This document shows, piece after piece, positions 1-8,620 of a DNA stretch of 64,000 nucleotides. The stretch is from Hamadaea tsunoensis DSM 44101. GTDB lineage: Bacteria > Actinomycetota > Actinomycetes > Mycobacteriales > Micromonosporaceae. How positions within the stretch are numbered: the first letter of the stretch is position 1; each line of letters starts with the position of its first letter. A program made the translations under genes and the position numbers. The stretch spans positions 124,001 through 188,000 of the forward strand of contig NZ_AUAX01000016.1 in assembly GCF_000428945.1 (NCBI RefSeq), written 5' to 3'. The notes beneath the pieces were generated by a model. The model saw only the letters and a program-made list of their open reading frames with translations. It ran no database searches and was not told the DNA's origin.

Positions 1-3000
1 GCCGCCCGGTGGATCAGCACGCGCAGCGTACCGTTGGTCAGCGCCGGGACGGTGCTGGTGTGGTCGATCCTGTGGCTGCCCCCGATCCTCGACCTGGTGG
101 CCGGCTGGTTCCCCGCCCGCGGGATGGGGCTCGCCCTGGACTGGGTACGCGGACTCGGCCCGGTCGGCCTCGCGACGGCCACCTTCACCTGGCTGGACGG
201 CATGCGCCGGAAGTTCCTGCGGAGCCGGCTGCGGGCGGAGACCTCGGTGGACGGCTCCGACGTCGAACGGCCGGACGAGCTCGAAGCGGTGGTCGGGGCG
301 CTGCTGGGGACCGGGGCCGCCCAGGGCGCGACCGTCGGCCTGACGACCGGCCTGCACGGGGCGGGCGGCTTCGGCAAGACGACGCTGGCCCGGATGGTGT
401 CGGCCGATCCCCGGGTACGCCGCCGGTTCGCCGGCGACGTCATCTGGGTGACGCTGGGGCGCGACGTGATCGGCAACGGCGCCCTGGCCGCCAAGGTCAA
501 CGAGGTCACGCTGCAGGCCGGGCCGCCGGACACGGTGGCCGCTTCGACGGACGCCCGGGAGGCCGGCAGGCAGCTGGCCTACGTGCTGGAGAACGGGCCG
601 CCCCGGCTGATCGTCATCGACGACGTGTGGCTGCTGCGGCAGCTGGAACCGTTCCTGGCCGGCGGGCGGCACTGCGCCCGGCTGGTGACCACCCGCAATC
701 CCGATCTGATGGTCGGCCGGGGCGCGGCCGTCGAGGTCGACCAGATGACCGAGGCCCAGGCCCGCCGGCTGCTGCTGAGCGGGCTCGGCGGGACGATCGA
801 CCGGCCGGTCCAGGACACCCTGCTCGCGGCGACCGGCCGGTGGCCGCTGCTGCTGGGGCTGGTCAACAAGATCCTGGCCAGCGCGGAGCGCACCGGCGTC
901 ACGGATCTGTCGGCGTACGCGGCGCAGTTGTGCGGGCGCATCGAGACGCGCGGACCGGGCGCGATCGACGCGGTCGGCGGTGGGACGGCCGCGGACCTCG
1001 ACGTCGGCGATCCACGGCAGCGCGCGGACGCGGTGCAGGCGACGGTCGCGGCGAGTACGGGCCTGCTGGGCCCCGACGAACTGGAGCGCCTGCGGGAGCT
1101 GGCGGTGTTCGCCGAGGACGAGTCCATCCCGGTCGACCTGATCGGGCGGCTCTGGGCGGCCACCGCCGACCTGGCCGAGATCGACACGCGCACGCTGCTG
1201 CGCCGGCTGGCCGAGCTCGGCCTGATCACGCTGAACGCCGAGCAGGGCGGCCGGGTCGCCCAGCACGACGTCCTGCGCGACTACCTGCGCGGCGAGCTCG
1301 CGCCCGAGGTGCTCGCCCGGCTGCACACCCGCCTGCTGGAGATCGTCGCCGCCGACCTGCCGCGGGCCGAGGACGGCGGGACGGCCTGGTGGCGGCTCGA
1401 TGCGCAGCACCGCTACCTGTGGGATCACGTCGTGGAGCACCTGCGCGACGCGGACGGCCCGGCGGCGGCCGAGCGGCTCGCCACCGACCTGCGCTGGGCG
1501 ATCCTGCGCCTGCTGCGCAACGGGCCGGAGGCTCCCCAGGCGGACCTGCTCACCGCGGGCACCGAGCGGTCGGTCCGCATGCGCCGCATCTGGACGCAGA
1601 GCGCCCACCTGCTCGGGCGTACGCGGTCGTTCTCCGGGCTGGCCGACATCACCGTCGCCGTGCTCGCGACCGATCCCGACTGGGCGCCGCAGGCCACGAC
1701 GATCAACATCGGCGCCCCGGACCGGCCGCGGCTGCGGCCCCGCGATCTCCTGCCCGCTCCGGCGCCCGCCGTCCGGATGGTCCACGCGAACTTCGCCAAC
1801 CTCGTGTACGCCGTCCGCATCGCACCCGACGGCGGCTGGCTCGCCGCGGCCGGGGACTGGCACGTACGCCTCTGGGATGCCGCGACGGGCGTCGACCGGG
1901 GCGTCCTGCACTACCCCGACGGCCGCGTACGCTCGATGCGGATCGCGCCCGACGGCACCTGGATCGCCACCGGCCACTCCGACGGATCCGCCCGCACCTG
2001 GGACACGGTGAAGGGCGAGCCGCTGGCCGTCCACACGCGACACACCGGCCAGGTCGTCGGGCTGGCCGTCGACCCCGGCGGGACCTGGGTGGCCACCCGG
2101 GACGACAAGAAGCGGCTGTCCATCTGGGATCCGCGTACCGGGCGGACCATGAGCACCTTCCTCAGCGTGACCGCGATGGCGGCCCTGCCCGACGGCCGGC
2201 TCGTGACCGGCCGGTCCAACGGCGACCTGCAGATCGTCACCGCCGGCGCGGTCTTCGCCCAGACGACCCTGAAAGGCCACACCGCCGAGATCGACGTGAT
2301 CGTGGTGGCACCCGACGGAACCTGGTGCGCCAGCATCGGCAGCGACATGTCCGTACGCACCTGGGACCTCGCCACCGGCACGCAGCGCGCCCGGATCGAG
2401 GGGTGGGAGTCCGCCCTGGCGATCTCGCCGGACAGCCGCACGCTGGTCACCGGGCCGTCCGTCGGCGGCGTCCTGCGTACCTGGGATCCGGTGACGGGGC
2501 GGCAGCGCCAGACCCTGGTCGGCCACGGCGGCGCGGTCTACTCCATCGTCTTCGCGCCCGACGGGTCGTGGTTCGCCTCGGCCGGCGACGACGGCGCGAT
2601 CCTGCTGTGGGACGCCGACACCACCGGAGCACCCTGGGCGGTCCTGCGGGGGCACACGCAGTGGGTGGAGACCGTCACCGTCGCACCGGACGGAACCTGG
2701 CTCGCCAGCGGCTCCATCGACGGCAGCGTACGCGTCTGGGACGTCGACCGCGCCGAACCCGCCGGTGAGCCGGACACGTACGCCGTCGCGACCGCGGCCC
2801 TCACGGCGGACGGCTCGGCCGGGCTGCTCGGCCGGCACACCACCGACCAGGTCACCGGCTACGACGCGGCCACCAACGAGACCACCGGGTACGCCCTCGG
2901 CAAGCCGGCCGCGCTCGCGCTGGCCCTCGGCGGCCGGCGGGTGGCGTTCACCTCGTCGGCCGTCGAAGGGCTCCGGCTGGCGGATCCCGCGGGTCAGGCG

Positions 3001-3711
3001 GCACCGGTCGTCCTCGACGAGCAGGCGACCGGCGGCCGCCTCGCCTTCTCGACCGACGGGCGGTACCTCGCGTACACCGGCACGGATCATCGGCTGCGGG
3101 TGTGGGACTGCGAGTCGCGCGAGGTCGCGTACACCGGGCCGGAGCCGGTCGGCTGTGCCGGGTTCTTCCCCGGGCAGGCCCGTCTCCTGCTCTACGGAAC
3201 CGACGAGTCGGTCCGCGCCGTCGCCCTGGACGGCACCGTCACCGGGCCGTACACGACACCGCCGTTCCCGGTCACCACGGTCGCGGTCGCCGCGAACGGG
3301 ATCTTCGCGGCCGCCGGCGACTACGGCTACATCTGCCTGGAGGCGGCCGACGGGCCGGACACCACCGGGCCGGACGCGCCGAACCGGTGGACCAACTACC
3401 TGGAAGGTTTCGAGGAACCGATCCGGGCGCTCGCCTTCTCCCCCGACGGCACGAAGATCTTCGCCGGCGGGTCGCGCGGGCTCGTCGCGGTCTGGGCCGT
3501 CGACGGCCGGGAGCCGCTGGCCGACTTCCGGCTCGACGCCGGCGTCCTCGCCGTGGCCTGGAACGAGGCGGGCATCGTGGCCGCGACCTTCGGCGGCGTA
3601 CGCCGGCTGGCGTTCTGGCTCCCGTCTCCGGCAACCGCCGCATCCCACCCGGCCGGCGAGATGCCGCGGTCGACGGAGACGGGAGACGCCCGCGCCGCGG
3701 CGGTTGCCTGA
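1..3711 (+). CDS. STAND NTPase (NB-ARC) with C-terminal WD40 repeats, 5' end cut by window edge
   Basis: The frame is open from base 1, so the true start lies upstream; the first visible start codon is a TTG at 34. Counting from that TTG, residues 5-52 contain two hydrophobic stretches that could be membrane segments. A nucleotide-binding NB-ARC-like module follows: Walker A GAGGFGKTTLARM near residues 108-120 (Lys about 115), Walker B LIVIDDVW near 192-199, and a sensor-like LVTTRNPDL. From about residue 587 to 1195 there are many WD40 blades with recurring APDGTW...WD patterns. STAND proteins of this build are ligand-triggered oligomerising switches, and WD40 blades usually form the sensor. 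The effector part is probably the missing N-terminus or the membrane segments. Function in this organism is unknown; a role in signalling or defence is possible but not shown. Confidence 0.9.
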   Translation, partial: AARWISTRSVPLVSAGTVLVWSILWLPPILDLVAGWFPARGMGLALDWVRGLGPVGLATATFTWLDGMRRKFLRSRLRAETSVDGSDVERPDELEAVVGALLGTGAAQGATVGLTTGLHGAGGFGKTTLARMVSADPRVRRRFAGDVIWVTLGRDVIGNGALAAKVNEVTLQAGPPDTVAASTDAREAGRQLAYVLENGPPRLIVIDDVWLLRQLEPFLAGGRHCARLVTTRNPDLMVGRGAAVEVDQMTEAQARRLLLSGLGGTIDRPVQDTLLAATGRWPLLLGLVNKILASAERTGVTDLSAYAAQLCGRIETRGPGAIDAVGGGTAADLDVGDPRQRADAVQATVAASTGLLGPDELERLRELAVFAEDESIPVDLIGRLWAATADLAEIDTRTLLRRLAELGLITLNAEQGGRVAQHDVLRDYLRGELAPEVLARLHTRLLEIVAADLPRAEDGGTAWWRLDAQHRYLWDHVVEHLRDADGPAAAERLATDLRWAILRLLRNGPEAPQADLLTAGTERSVRMRRIWTQSAHLLGRTRSFSGLADITVAVLATDPDWAPQATTINIGAPDRPRLRPRDLLPAPAPAVRMVHANFANLVYAVRIAPDGGWLAAAGDWHVRLWDAATGVDRGVLHYPDGRVRSMRIAPDGTWIATGHSDGSARTWDTVKGEPLAVHTRHTGQVVGLAVDPGGTWVATRDDKKRLSIWDPRTGRTMSTFLSVTAMAALPDGRLVTGRSNGDLQIVTAGAVFAQTTLKGHTAEIDVIVVAPDGTWCASIGSDMSVRTWDLATGTQRARIEGWESALAISPDSRTLVTGPSVGGVLRTWDPVTGRQRQTLVGHGGAVYSIVFAPDGSWFASAGDDGAILLWDADTTGAPWAVLRGHTQWVETVTVAPDGTWLASGSIDGSVRVWDVDRAEPAGEPDTYAVATAALTADGSAGLLGRHTTDQVTGYDAATNETTGYALGKPAALALALGGRRVAFTSSAVEGLRLADPAGQAAPVVLDEQATGGRLAFSTDGRYLAYTGTDHRLRVWDCESREVAYTGPEPVGCAGFFPGQARLLLYGTDESVRAVALDGTVTGPYTTPPFPVTTVAVAANGIFAAAGDYGYICLEAADGPDTTGPDAPNRWTNYLEGFEEPIRALAFSPDGTKIFAGGSRGLVAVWAVDGREPLADFRLDAGVLAVAWNEAGIVAATFGGVRRLAFWLPSPATAASHPAGEMPRSTETGDARAAAVA

Positions 3712-3806
3712 CCGGACCCGGACATAGGACGCCAGTCCCCGCGCGGGACGGAGGAACGGCCCGGAGAATCGCGTTTACCAGCGCGGACGCGGGGTAGGCC
3801 GACCGG

Positions 3807-5063
3807 GTGACGTCATCCGTTCGACCTTCACGCCGGCTGCGCGTGGGAATGATCTCCGCGACGGCCAGCCCGCTGACCCCACCCGGCGGGTCCGGCGCGG
3901 GCGGCCAGAACGTGCACGTCGAGGCACTGGCGACGGCGCTCGCCCGGCGGGGGCACGACGTCCGCGTCTACACCCGCCGCGACGATCCCGGGCTGCCCGA
4001 CGTCGTGCAGACCGCGGCCGGCGTACGCGTCGTGCATGTGCCGGCCGGCCCGGCCGAGACCCTCGCCCGCGAGGACCTGCTGCCGTTCCTGCCGGAGTTC
4101 GGGCGCTGGCTCGCCGGGCGGTGGGCCGAGGGCGAGCCGCCGGACGTGCTGCACGCCCACTTCTGGCTCAGCGGTGTCGCCGCCCTGGAGGCGGCCAAGT
4201 CGCGCGCGGACGGGCGCATTCCCGTGTCGGTCACGTTCCACGCGCTGGGCGGGGTCCCGCGCCGCGGGCAGGACGGGGAAGGCCTACCGGCGCGGCGGGC
4301 CGGGTTCGAACCGCTCGTCGCGCGGCTGGCCGACCGCATCGTGGCGCGCAGCGGGGACGAGGTCGACGAGCTGCTGCGGTTGGGCGTGGCCCGCTCGCGG
4401 ATCGAGGTGGTTCCGTCCGGAGTGGACATCCGGCTGTTCCTGCCGGGACCGCAGGGTCCCGCGGACCGCCCGCTCGGCCGCCCGGCCCGGCTGCTGTCCG
4501 TCGGCCGGCTGGCCGAGCGCAAGGGCCACGCCGACGTGATCCGGGTGCTGCGCGCGCTGCCGGGCGCCGAGCTGTTCATCGCGGGCGGCCCGCCCCGGTA
4601 CGCGCTGCCGTCCGACCCGTACGCGCGCGAGCTCCGCACGGCCGCCACGGCGTACGGGGTGGCCGACCGGGTCCACCTGCTCGGGGCGGTCCCCCGGGCC
4701 CAGATGCCCGGCCTGTACCGCGGGGTGGACGTCGTCGTGTGCACGCCGTCCCGCGAGCCGTCCGGGCTCACGCCGCTGGAGTCCATGGCCTGCGGTACGC
4801 CGGTCGTCGCGTACGCGCTCGGCGGCCTGACCGACATGGTCGTGCACGGCACCTGCGGGCTCCTCGTCGAACCCGGTGACGTGGTCGCCCTCGCCCGGGC
4901 CCTGAAGTCCCTGCTGGACTGCGAACCCCTGCGGTACGCGTACGGGGTCGGCGGGTTGCAGCGGGTGCTGGCCCGCTATCCGTGGCCGCGGATCGCCGAG
5001 CAGATCGAGGCGACCTACCGCGGGCTGATCCGGACCCGGATCGCCGTGCCCGTCGCGGCCTGA
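3807..5063 (+). CDS. GT4-family glycosyltransferase
   Basis: Protein of 418 residues starting at GTG. The N-terminal half has the GT-B acceptor-domain look: a GGSGAGGQNVHVEALATAL loop near residues 25-43 and HAHFWLSG near 115. The C-terminal half has the nucleotide-sugar domain, with SVGRLAERKG near 232 and an E-x7-E-type signature, EPSGLTPLESMACGTPVVA, near 315-333. This arrangement is that of retaining GT4 enzymes such as MshA and sucrose-phosphate-synthase-like transferases. The donor and acceptor cannot be read from sequence. MshA itself would normally be somewhat longer and lies in a different context, so I do not name it so. It appears to be transcribed alone. Confidence 0.9.
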   Translation: MTSSVRPSRRLRVGMISATASPLTPPGGSGAGGQNVHVEALATALARRGHDVRVYTRRDDPGLPDVVQTAAGVRVVHVPAGPAETLAREDLLPFLPEFGRWLAGRWAEGEPPDVLHAHFWLSGVAALEAAKSRADGRIPVSVTFHALGGVPRRGQDGEGLPARRAGFEPLVARLADRIVARSGDEVDELLRLGVARSRIEVVPSGVDIRLFLPGPQGPADRPLGRPARLLSVGRLAERKGHADVIRVLRALPGAELFIAGGPPRYALPSDPYARELRTAATAYGVADRVHLLGAVPRAQMPGLYRGVDVVVCTPSREPSGLTPLESMACGTPVVAYALGGLTDMVVHGTCGLLVEPGDVVALARALKSLLDCEPLRYAYGVGGLQRVLARYPWPRIAEQIEATYRGLIRTRIAVPVAA

Positions 5064-5073
5064 AACCTCGGCC

Positions 5074-5120
5074 GCGACGAACCCCGGCTTGCGACAAGCC
5101 CGGCTGCGACGAGCCCGGCC
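5074..5120. repeat. Degenerate 15-17 bp tandem repeat just after a stop codon
   Basis: Three head-to-tail units built on GCGACRARCCCGGCT occupy 5074-5090, 5091-5105 and 5106-5120, ten bases after the glycosyltransferase stop codon. The units differ at a few positions. They contain no obvious gene. Confidence 0.6.
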
Positions 5121-5146
5121 GGCGACGGCTGCCGCGGGCGCCGGTC

Positions 5147-5470
5147 TCATCGCCGGATTCCCCTGCGCCGCAACGCGTCCGCCCGCCACCAGGCCGGCGG
5201 GGTGGGCCCGACGATCCGGGCGGCCGGCTGGTCCGGGTGCAGGCCGAGCTTCCACAGCGCCTGCGCCCGGATCCGGATGTTCAGCGAGCCCCACGGCGTC
5301 CCGTCCGGGTACCGTCCACAGATCAGAGCCACCCGCACGTCGTCGTCGAACGGGTTCCAGTCGATGCCCCGGTCGAACAGTCAAGCCGCCAGTGCCTGGG
5401 CCGGCTGCGGGTTCTCGGGGAGGTTGTCGTAGGCGAGGATGCTCACCCACTCGGGATCTTCCGGGTGCAT
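5147..5470 (-). pseudogene. Small conserved-looking protein interrupted by an in-frame TGA
   Basis: Reading leftwards from the ATG at 5470, 29 codons (beginning MHPEDPEWVSILAYDN) are followed by TGA at 5383-5381. The same frame then continues for 77 codons to the natural stop at 5147, including WNPFDDDVRVALICGR and WGSLNIRIRAQALWKLGL. Codon usage on both sides of the TGA is the same high-GC type, so the frame looks like one gene of about 106 codons broken by a nonsense change. Either the gene is a fresh pseudogene or the base is a sequencing error. Restart inside the second half is possible but no ribosome site is seen. I do not recognise the family. Confidence 0.65.
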
Positions 5471-5498
5471 GCCGGCCAGCCTACCGCCGGTCGCCCCG

Positions 5499-6374
5499 TC
5501 AGGCGGCCCTGAGGCGGTCCTCGCAGAACCGGCGGAACGTCGTCGGCGTCGTCGCCTCGGGCGTACGCGTCACCCAGTTGTCCAGCCCCTCGTCCTTGGC
5601 CCGCACCATGTCGATCATCGCCTGCGCCATCGACGGCGACTGCCCGCCGGCCAGCAACCGTTCCCGGTACGCGTCCAGCCCGGTCTGCTGGAACCGGACC
5701 GGCCGGCCGAGCACGTCGCTCATGATCTCGGCAAGGTCGTCATTGGACAGATCCTCGGGCCCGAGCACCGGCTGCTCGGCCGCGCCGGTCCAGCCGGAGT
5801 CGAGCAGGAACCGGGTGGCCACGTCGGCGATGTCCCGCGTCGCGACGATGGGTGCCGGGCGGTCGGGGCGCACGGGCGAGAAGTACAGCCCGGTCTCCCG
5901 GATCGACTCCGCCTGCCAGAGCACGTTGTCCATGAAGGACGGCATGCACAGCGCCCGGTACGCGACGCCGCTGCCGGCGATGAGGTCGTCCATGGCCAGC
6001 GAGGCGGAGACGAGTCCGGCGCCCGCTTCGAGCCCGGACCCGCGGCCCAGCGCCGAGATCCCGACCACCCGCGGTACGCCGTTCTCCGCGAGCGCGCGTA
6101 CGGCGGGGCGACTGAAGTCCACATAGGTCGCCAGCGCGTCGGCGGCCTGGTAGTTGGCCGGGGCCAGCCAGAAGACCGCGGCGGCGGCGGCGAACGCCTT
6201 CGCCACGACGTCGGGGTCGGCGTGCGATCCGGTCACCACGTCGGCTTCGCGGCGGACCCGGTCGGTCAGGCGGGCCGGGTCGCGGGCGACGACGCGTACC
6301 TGGGCGTGGGCTTCGAGGAGGTTCTCGGCGACGCGGCGGCCGATGTTGCCCGTCGGGGCGGTCACAACGATCAT
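5499..6374 (-). CDS. NmrA-like NAD(P)-binding protein
   Basis: Protein of 291 residues with an N-terminal Rossmann nucleotide site, TAPTGNIGRRVAENLL at residues 5-20, typical of the NmrA/HSCARG atypical short-chain dehydrogenase group (GxxGxxG variant). The usual Tyr-Lys catalytic pair is not evident, as in members that act as redox sensors or quinone reductases. The middle part, VPRVVGISALGRGSG, fits the family. It is divergent from the LysR gene at 6445 with a 70-base gap, the usual layout for a LysR regulator and its target. Substrate is unknown. Confidence 0.88.
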   Translation of the reverse strand: MIVVTAPTGNIGRRVAENLLEAHAQVRVVARDPARLTDRVRREADVVTGSHADPDVVAKAFAAAAAVFWLAPANYQAADALATYVDFSRPAVRALAENGVPRVVGISALGRGSGLEAGAGLVSASLAMDDLIAGSGVAYRALCMPSFMDNVLWQAESIRETGLYFSPVRPDRPAPIVATRDIADVATRFLLDSGWTGAAEQPVLGPEDLSNDDLAEIMSDVLGRPVRFQQTGLDAYRERLLAGGQSPSMAQAMIDMVRAKDEGLDNWVTRTPEATTPTTFRRFCEDRLRAA

Positions 6375-6431
6375 GCCGATCAGTCAACCCGCGACCGGCG
6401 CCGGGCTGAAGGACCGATCCGGTCCGCATTG

Positions 6432-6446
6432 ATACCCTCAGAGTAT
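6432..6446 (+). promoter_or_regulatory. LysR-type T-N11-A box overlapping the lysR start codon
   Basis: ATACCCTCAGAGTAT is a dyad (ATAC-N7-GTAT) containing T-N11-A, the LysR-family signature. It lies in the divergent gap between the NmrA-like gene and the LysR gene. Its right half includes the ATG at 6445, which suggests autorepression and perhaps a leaderless transcript, since no Shine-Dalgarno sequence is seen. Confidence 0.5.
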
Positions 6447-7299
6447 GAGTGACCTGGAGGTACGCCAGCTGCGCTACTTCGTCGCCGTCGCCGAGGAGCT
6501 GCACTTCGGCCGGGCGGCCGAGCGCCTCGCCATGGCGCAGCCGCCGCTCTCCCGGGCCATCCGGGAGCTGGAGCGCCGGCTCGGCGTACCGCTCTTCGAG
6601 CGCACCACGCGGCAGGTCACGCTCACTCCCGCCGGCGAGGTGCTGCTGCGCGACGCGCGTACCGCCCTGGACGCCGTCAGCGCCGCCGAGCACCGCGCCC
6701 GCAACGCCGGCCGCCCCCGTCCCGCCCTGCGCGTCGCCCTCAAGGCCGACTACGACGCGGGCCTCCTACCGCAGATCATCTCCCGGTACGCGCGGGAGCC
6801 CGCCGCCCTGCCCGTGGAGGTGTCGCTCGGCGGGCGCGGCGATCAGCTGCCCGCCCTGCGCGAGGGCCGGGCCGACGTCGCGCTGCTGCCCGGCCCGGTC
6901 GAGGACGCCACGCTGGACGTCGAGCCGCTGCTGACCGAGCCGCGCCTGGTCGCGCTGGCGGTCGGCGACCCGCTGGCCGCCCGGTCCGGCCTGATGCTCG
7001 CAGACCTCGCCGACCGCTTCCTGCCGGACGGCACCCTCGCCAAGTCGGGTGGGCTGGAGGCGCCGCCGCCGGACGCCCCGAAAAGGGATCTCGCCCAGAT
7101 CTTCAGCCTCGTCGAGCTCGGCGAGATCGTCTGGTTCACGCCGGTCTCGGTGACGCGGCTGCACGCGCGGCCGGGGATCGCGTACCGGCCGGTGCTCGAC
7201 CTGTCGCCCTCGACGCTGGTGCTCGCCTGGCCCCGGGACTCCCGATCGCCCGCCGTCGCCGCCTTCGTCCGCGTGGCGACCGAGCTGGCACCGCGCTGA
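6445..7299 (+). CDS. LysR-family transcriptional regulator
   Basis: Protein of 284 residues. The N-terminal winged helix-turn-helix carries the classical LysR sequence LRYFVAVAEELHFGRAAERL (residues 8-27), followed by AQPPLSRAIRELERRLGVPLF. The rest is the periplasmic-binding-protein-like co-inducer domain, slightly short for the family. The start ATG gives the normal spacing to the helix-turn-helix. It probably controls the divergent NmrA-like gene through the dyad in the 70-base gap. The ligand is unknown. Confidence 0.93.
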   Translation: MSDLEVRQLRYFVAVAEELHFGRAAERLAMAQPPLSRAIRELERRLGVPLFERTTRQVTLTPAGEVLLRDARTALDAVSAAEHRARNAGRPRPALRVALKADYDAGLLPQIISRYAREPAALPVEVSLGGRGDQLPALREGRADVALLPGPVEDATLDVEPLLTEPRLVALAVGDPLAARSGLMLADLADRFLPDGTLAKSGGLEAPPPDAPKRDLAQIFSLVELGEIVWFTPVSVTRLHARPGIAYRPVLDLSPSTLVLAWPRDSRSPAVAAFVRVATELAPR

Positions 7300-7348
7300 C
7301 CAGCACATTTCCGTATTGCCTCGCGCTTCCGGTTACCCCTGCGATCCA

Positions 7349-7384
7349 AGTACCTTGACAGTCACAGTACTGCGAGCTACCTTG
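7349..7384 (+). promoter_or_regulatory. Promoter and palindromic operator of the padR operon
   Basis: A consensus -35 TTGACA (7355-7360) is followed after 17 bases by the -10-like TACCTT (7378-7383). A dyad AGTAC-N13-GTACT (7349-7353 and 7367-7371) straddles the -35 box. The word TACCTTG occurs both at 7351 and at 7378, 27 bases apart. The strong AGGAGGTGAG ribosome site follows at 7391. Placement over the -35 box suggests repression by the first gene product, a PadR protein. Confidence 0.75.
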
Positions 7385-7402
7385 TATCTCAGGAGGTGAG
7401 GT

Positions 7403-7732
7403 ATGAGCACCAACAAGATCTCGTCGGACCTGCTCCGCGGGAACACCGACACGATGATCTTGCGGCTGTTGACGGAGTCCGACCGCTACGGCTACGAGAT
7501 CGTCAAGCTGATCGCCGAGCGCTCGCAGGGCGAATACGAACTCAAGGAAGCCACGATGTACTCCAGCGTCCGCCGCCTGGAGGCCGACGGCGACATCACC
7601 TGGTACTGGGGCGACGAATCCCAGGGCGGCCGGCGCAAGTACTTCCGGATCACCGACAAGGGCCGCGCCACCTACGAGACCAACAAGACCACGTGGGAGT
7701 ACGCGAAGCGCGTACTCGACACGCTGCTGTGA
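7403..7732 (+). CDS. PadR-family transcriptional regulator
   Basis: Protein of 109 residues made almost only of the PadR winged helix: DTMILRLLTESDRYGYEIVK near residues 14-33 and ATMYSSVRRLEADGDITWYW near 50-69, with the usual GGRRKYFRITDKG wing. The ATG has a very good ribosome site ten bases upstream. It heads an operon with a pentapeptide protein and an ABC exporter. PadR regulators in this setting commonly sense the exported toxic compound and repress their own operon; here that is inferred from the palindrome on the -35 box. Confidence 0.93.
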   Translation: MSTNKISSDLLRGNTDTMILRLLTESDRYGYEIVKLIAERSQGEYELKEATMYSSVRRLEADGDITWYWGDESQGGRRKYFRITDKGRATYETNKTTWEYAKRVLDTLL

Positions 7733-7746
7733 GAGGGACGAACACC

Positions 7747-8607
7747 ATGACCGACAAGCTGAACGAGTACGTCGACGGCGTCTTCGCCCCCTATGAGGGC
7801 ACCAAGAGCCTCGGCGACCTGAAGACGGATCTGCTCGCCGACCTGCAGGAGCGGTACCGCGAGCTGCTCGCCGAGGGCAAGGACGAGGCGGCGGCGTTCG
7901 AACTGACCGTCGACAGCATCGGCGACATCGAGGAGACGGTACGCGAGGTGTCCAACCTGTCCCGCGTCCTCGAACGACAGGTGGTCACCCGGTTCGACGC
8001 CAGCGCCCTGGAGAACAGCGACTTCGCCGGCGTCGCGGCCCGCAAGGGCCGGTTCGGGGCGAGCGCGCTGCGCGGTTCCGACTTCTCCAACGCCGACCTG
8101 ACCGGCAGCAAGTTCAAGAGCAGCGACATGCGGGACGTGAACTTCGACGGCGCGAACGTGACCGACGCGAACTTCACCACCTCGGACCTGTCCAACGCCA
8201 CGTTCCGCCGTTCCCGCCTGGTACGCACCGAGTTCAGCTCGTCCGGGCTCAACGGCGTCCGGTTCGCCGACGCGGCCCTGACCGACGTCGCGTTCCGCAA
8301 GACCGACCTGCGCAAGACCGTCTTCGAGCGCTGCACCTTCACCGGTGTGGACTTCTCCGTCTCCGACCTGCGCGGGCTGAACTTCGACGGCGCCGTCTTC
8401 ACCAGCGTGCGGTTCGACAAGGCGGGTCTGGAAGGCATCTCGATGCGCGGCGCGATCCTGCGCGACTGCTCGTTCCGGGGCGGCTGGAGCAAGCGGTACT
8501 ACAAGGCCCTGCAGACCATCGACTTCACCGGCGCGCGGATGGACAAGCTCACCTACGCCGCCCTCAAGGGTTTCGGGGTCGCGCCCACCGGCGTGATCGT
8601 CGAGTAA
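7747..8607 (+). CDS. HAAS-like N-terminal domain fused to pentapeptide repeats
   Basis: Protein of 286 residues, starting at the ATG 14 bases after the padR stop. Residues 1-75 resemble the HAAS signalling domain that often accompanies PadR regulators (FAPYEGTKSLGDLKTDLLAD, then a helix with ELTVDSIGDIEETVREV). From about residue 80 to 265 runs a right-handed beta-helix of pentapeptide repeats with a central Leu or Phe at every fifth position (for example DFSNADLTGSKF, NFDGANVTDANF). Pentapeptide proteins such as MfpA and Qnr mimic DNA and protect gyrase, but many others have unknown roles. The PadR and drug-type ABC exporter around it make a resistance or envelope-stress role plausible. Confidence 0.85.
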   Translation: MTDKLNEYVDGVFAPYEGTKSLGDLKTDLLADLQERYRELLAEGKDEAAAFELTVDSIGDIEETVREVSNLSRVLERQVVTRFDASALENSDFAGVAARKGRFGASALRGSDFSNADLTGSKFKSSDMRDVNFDGANVTDANFTTSDLSNATFRRSRLVRTEFSSSGLNGVRFADAALTDVAFRKTDLRKTVFERCTFTGVDFSVSDLRGLNFDGAVFTSVRFDKAGLEGISMRGAILRDCSFRGGWSKRYYKALQTIDFTGARMDKLTYAALKGFGVAPTGVIVE

Positions 8608-8620
8608 GGAGACATCGGAG

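Noticed and set aside
4445-4460. GGGACC-GCAG-GGTCCC palindrome resembling a DosR box
   Set aside because: It lies inside the glycosyltransferase coding region and its arms are two bases too far apart for the 14-base box.
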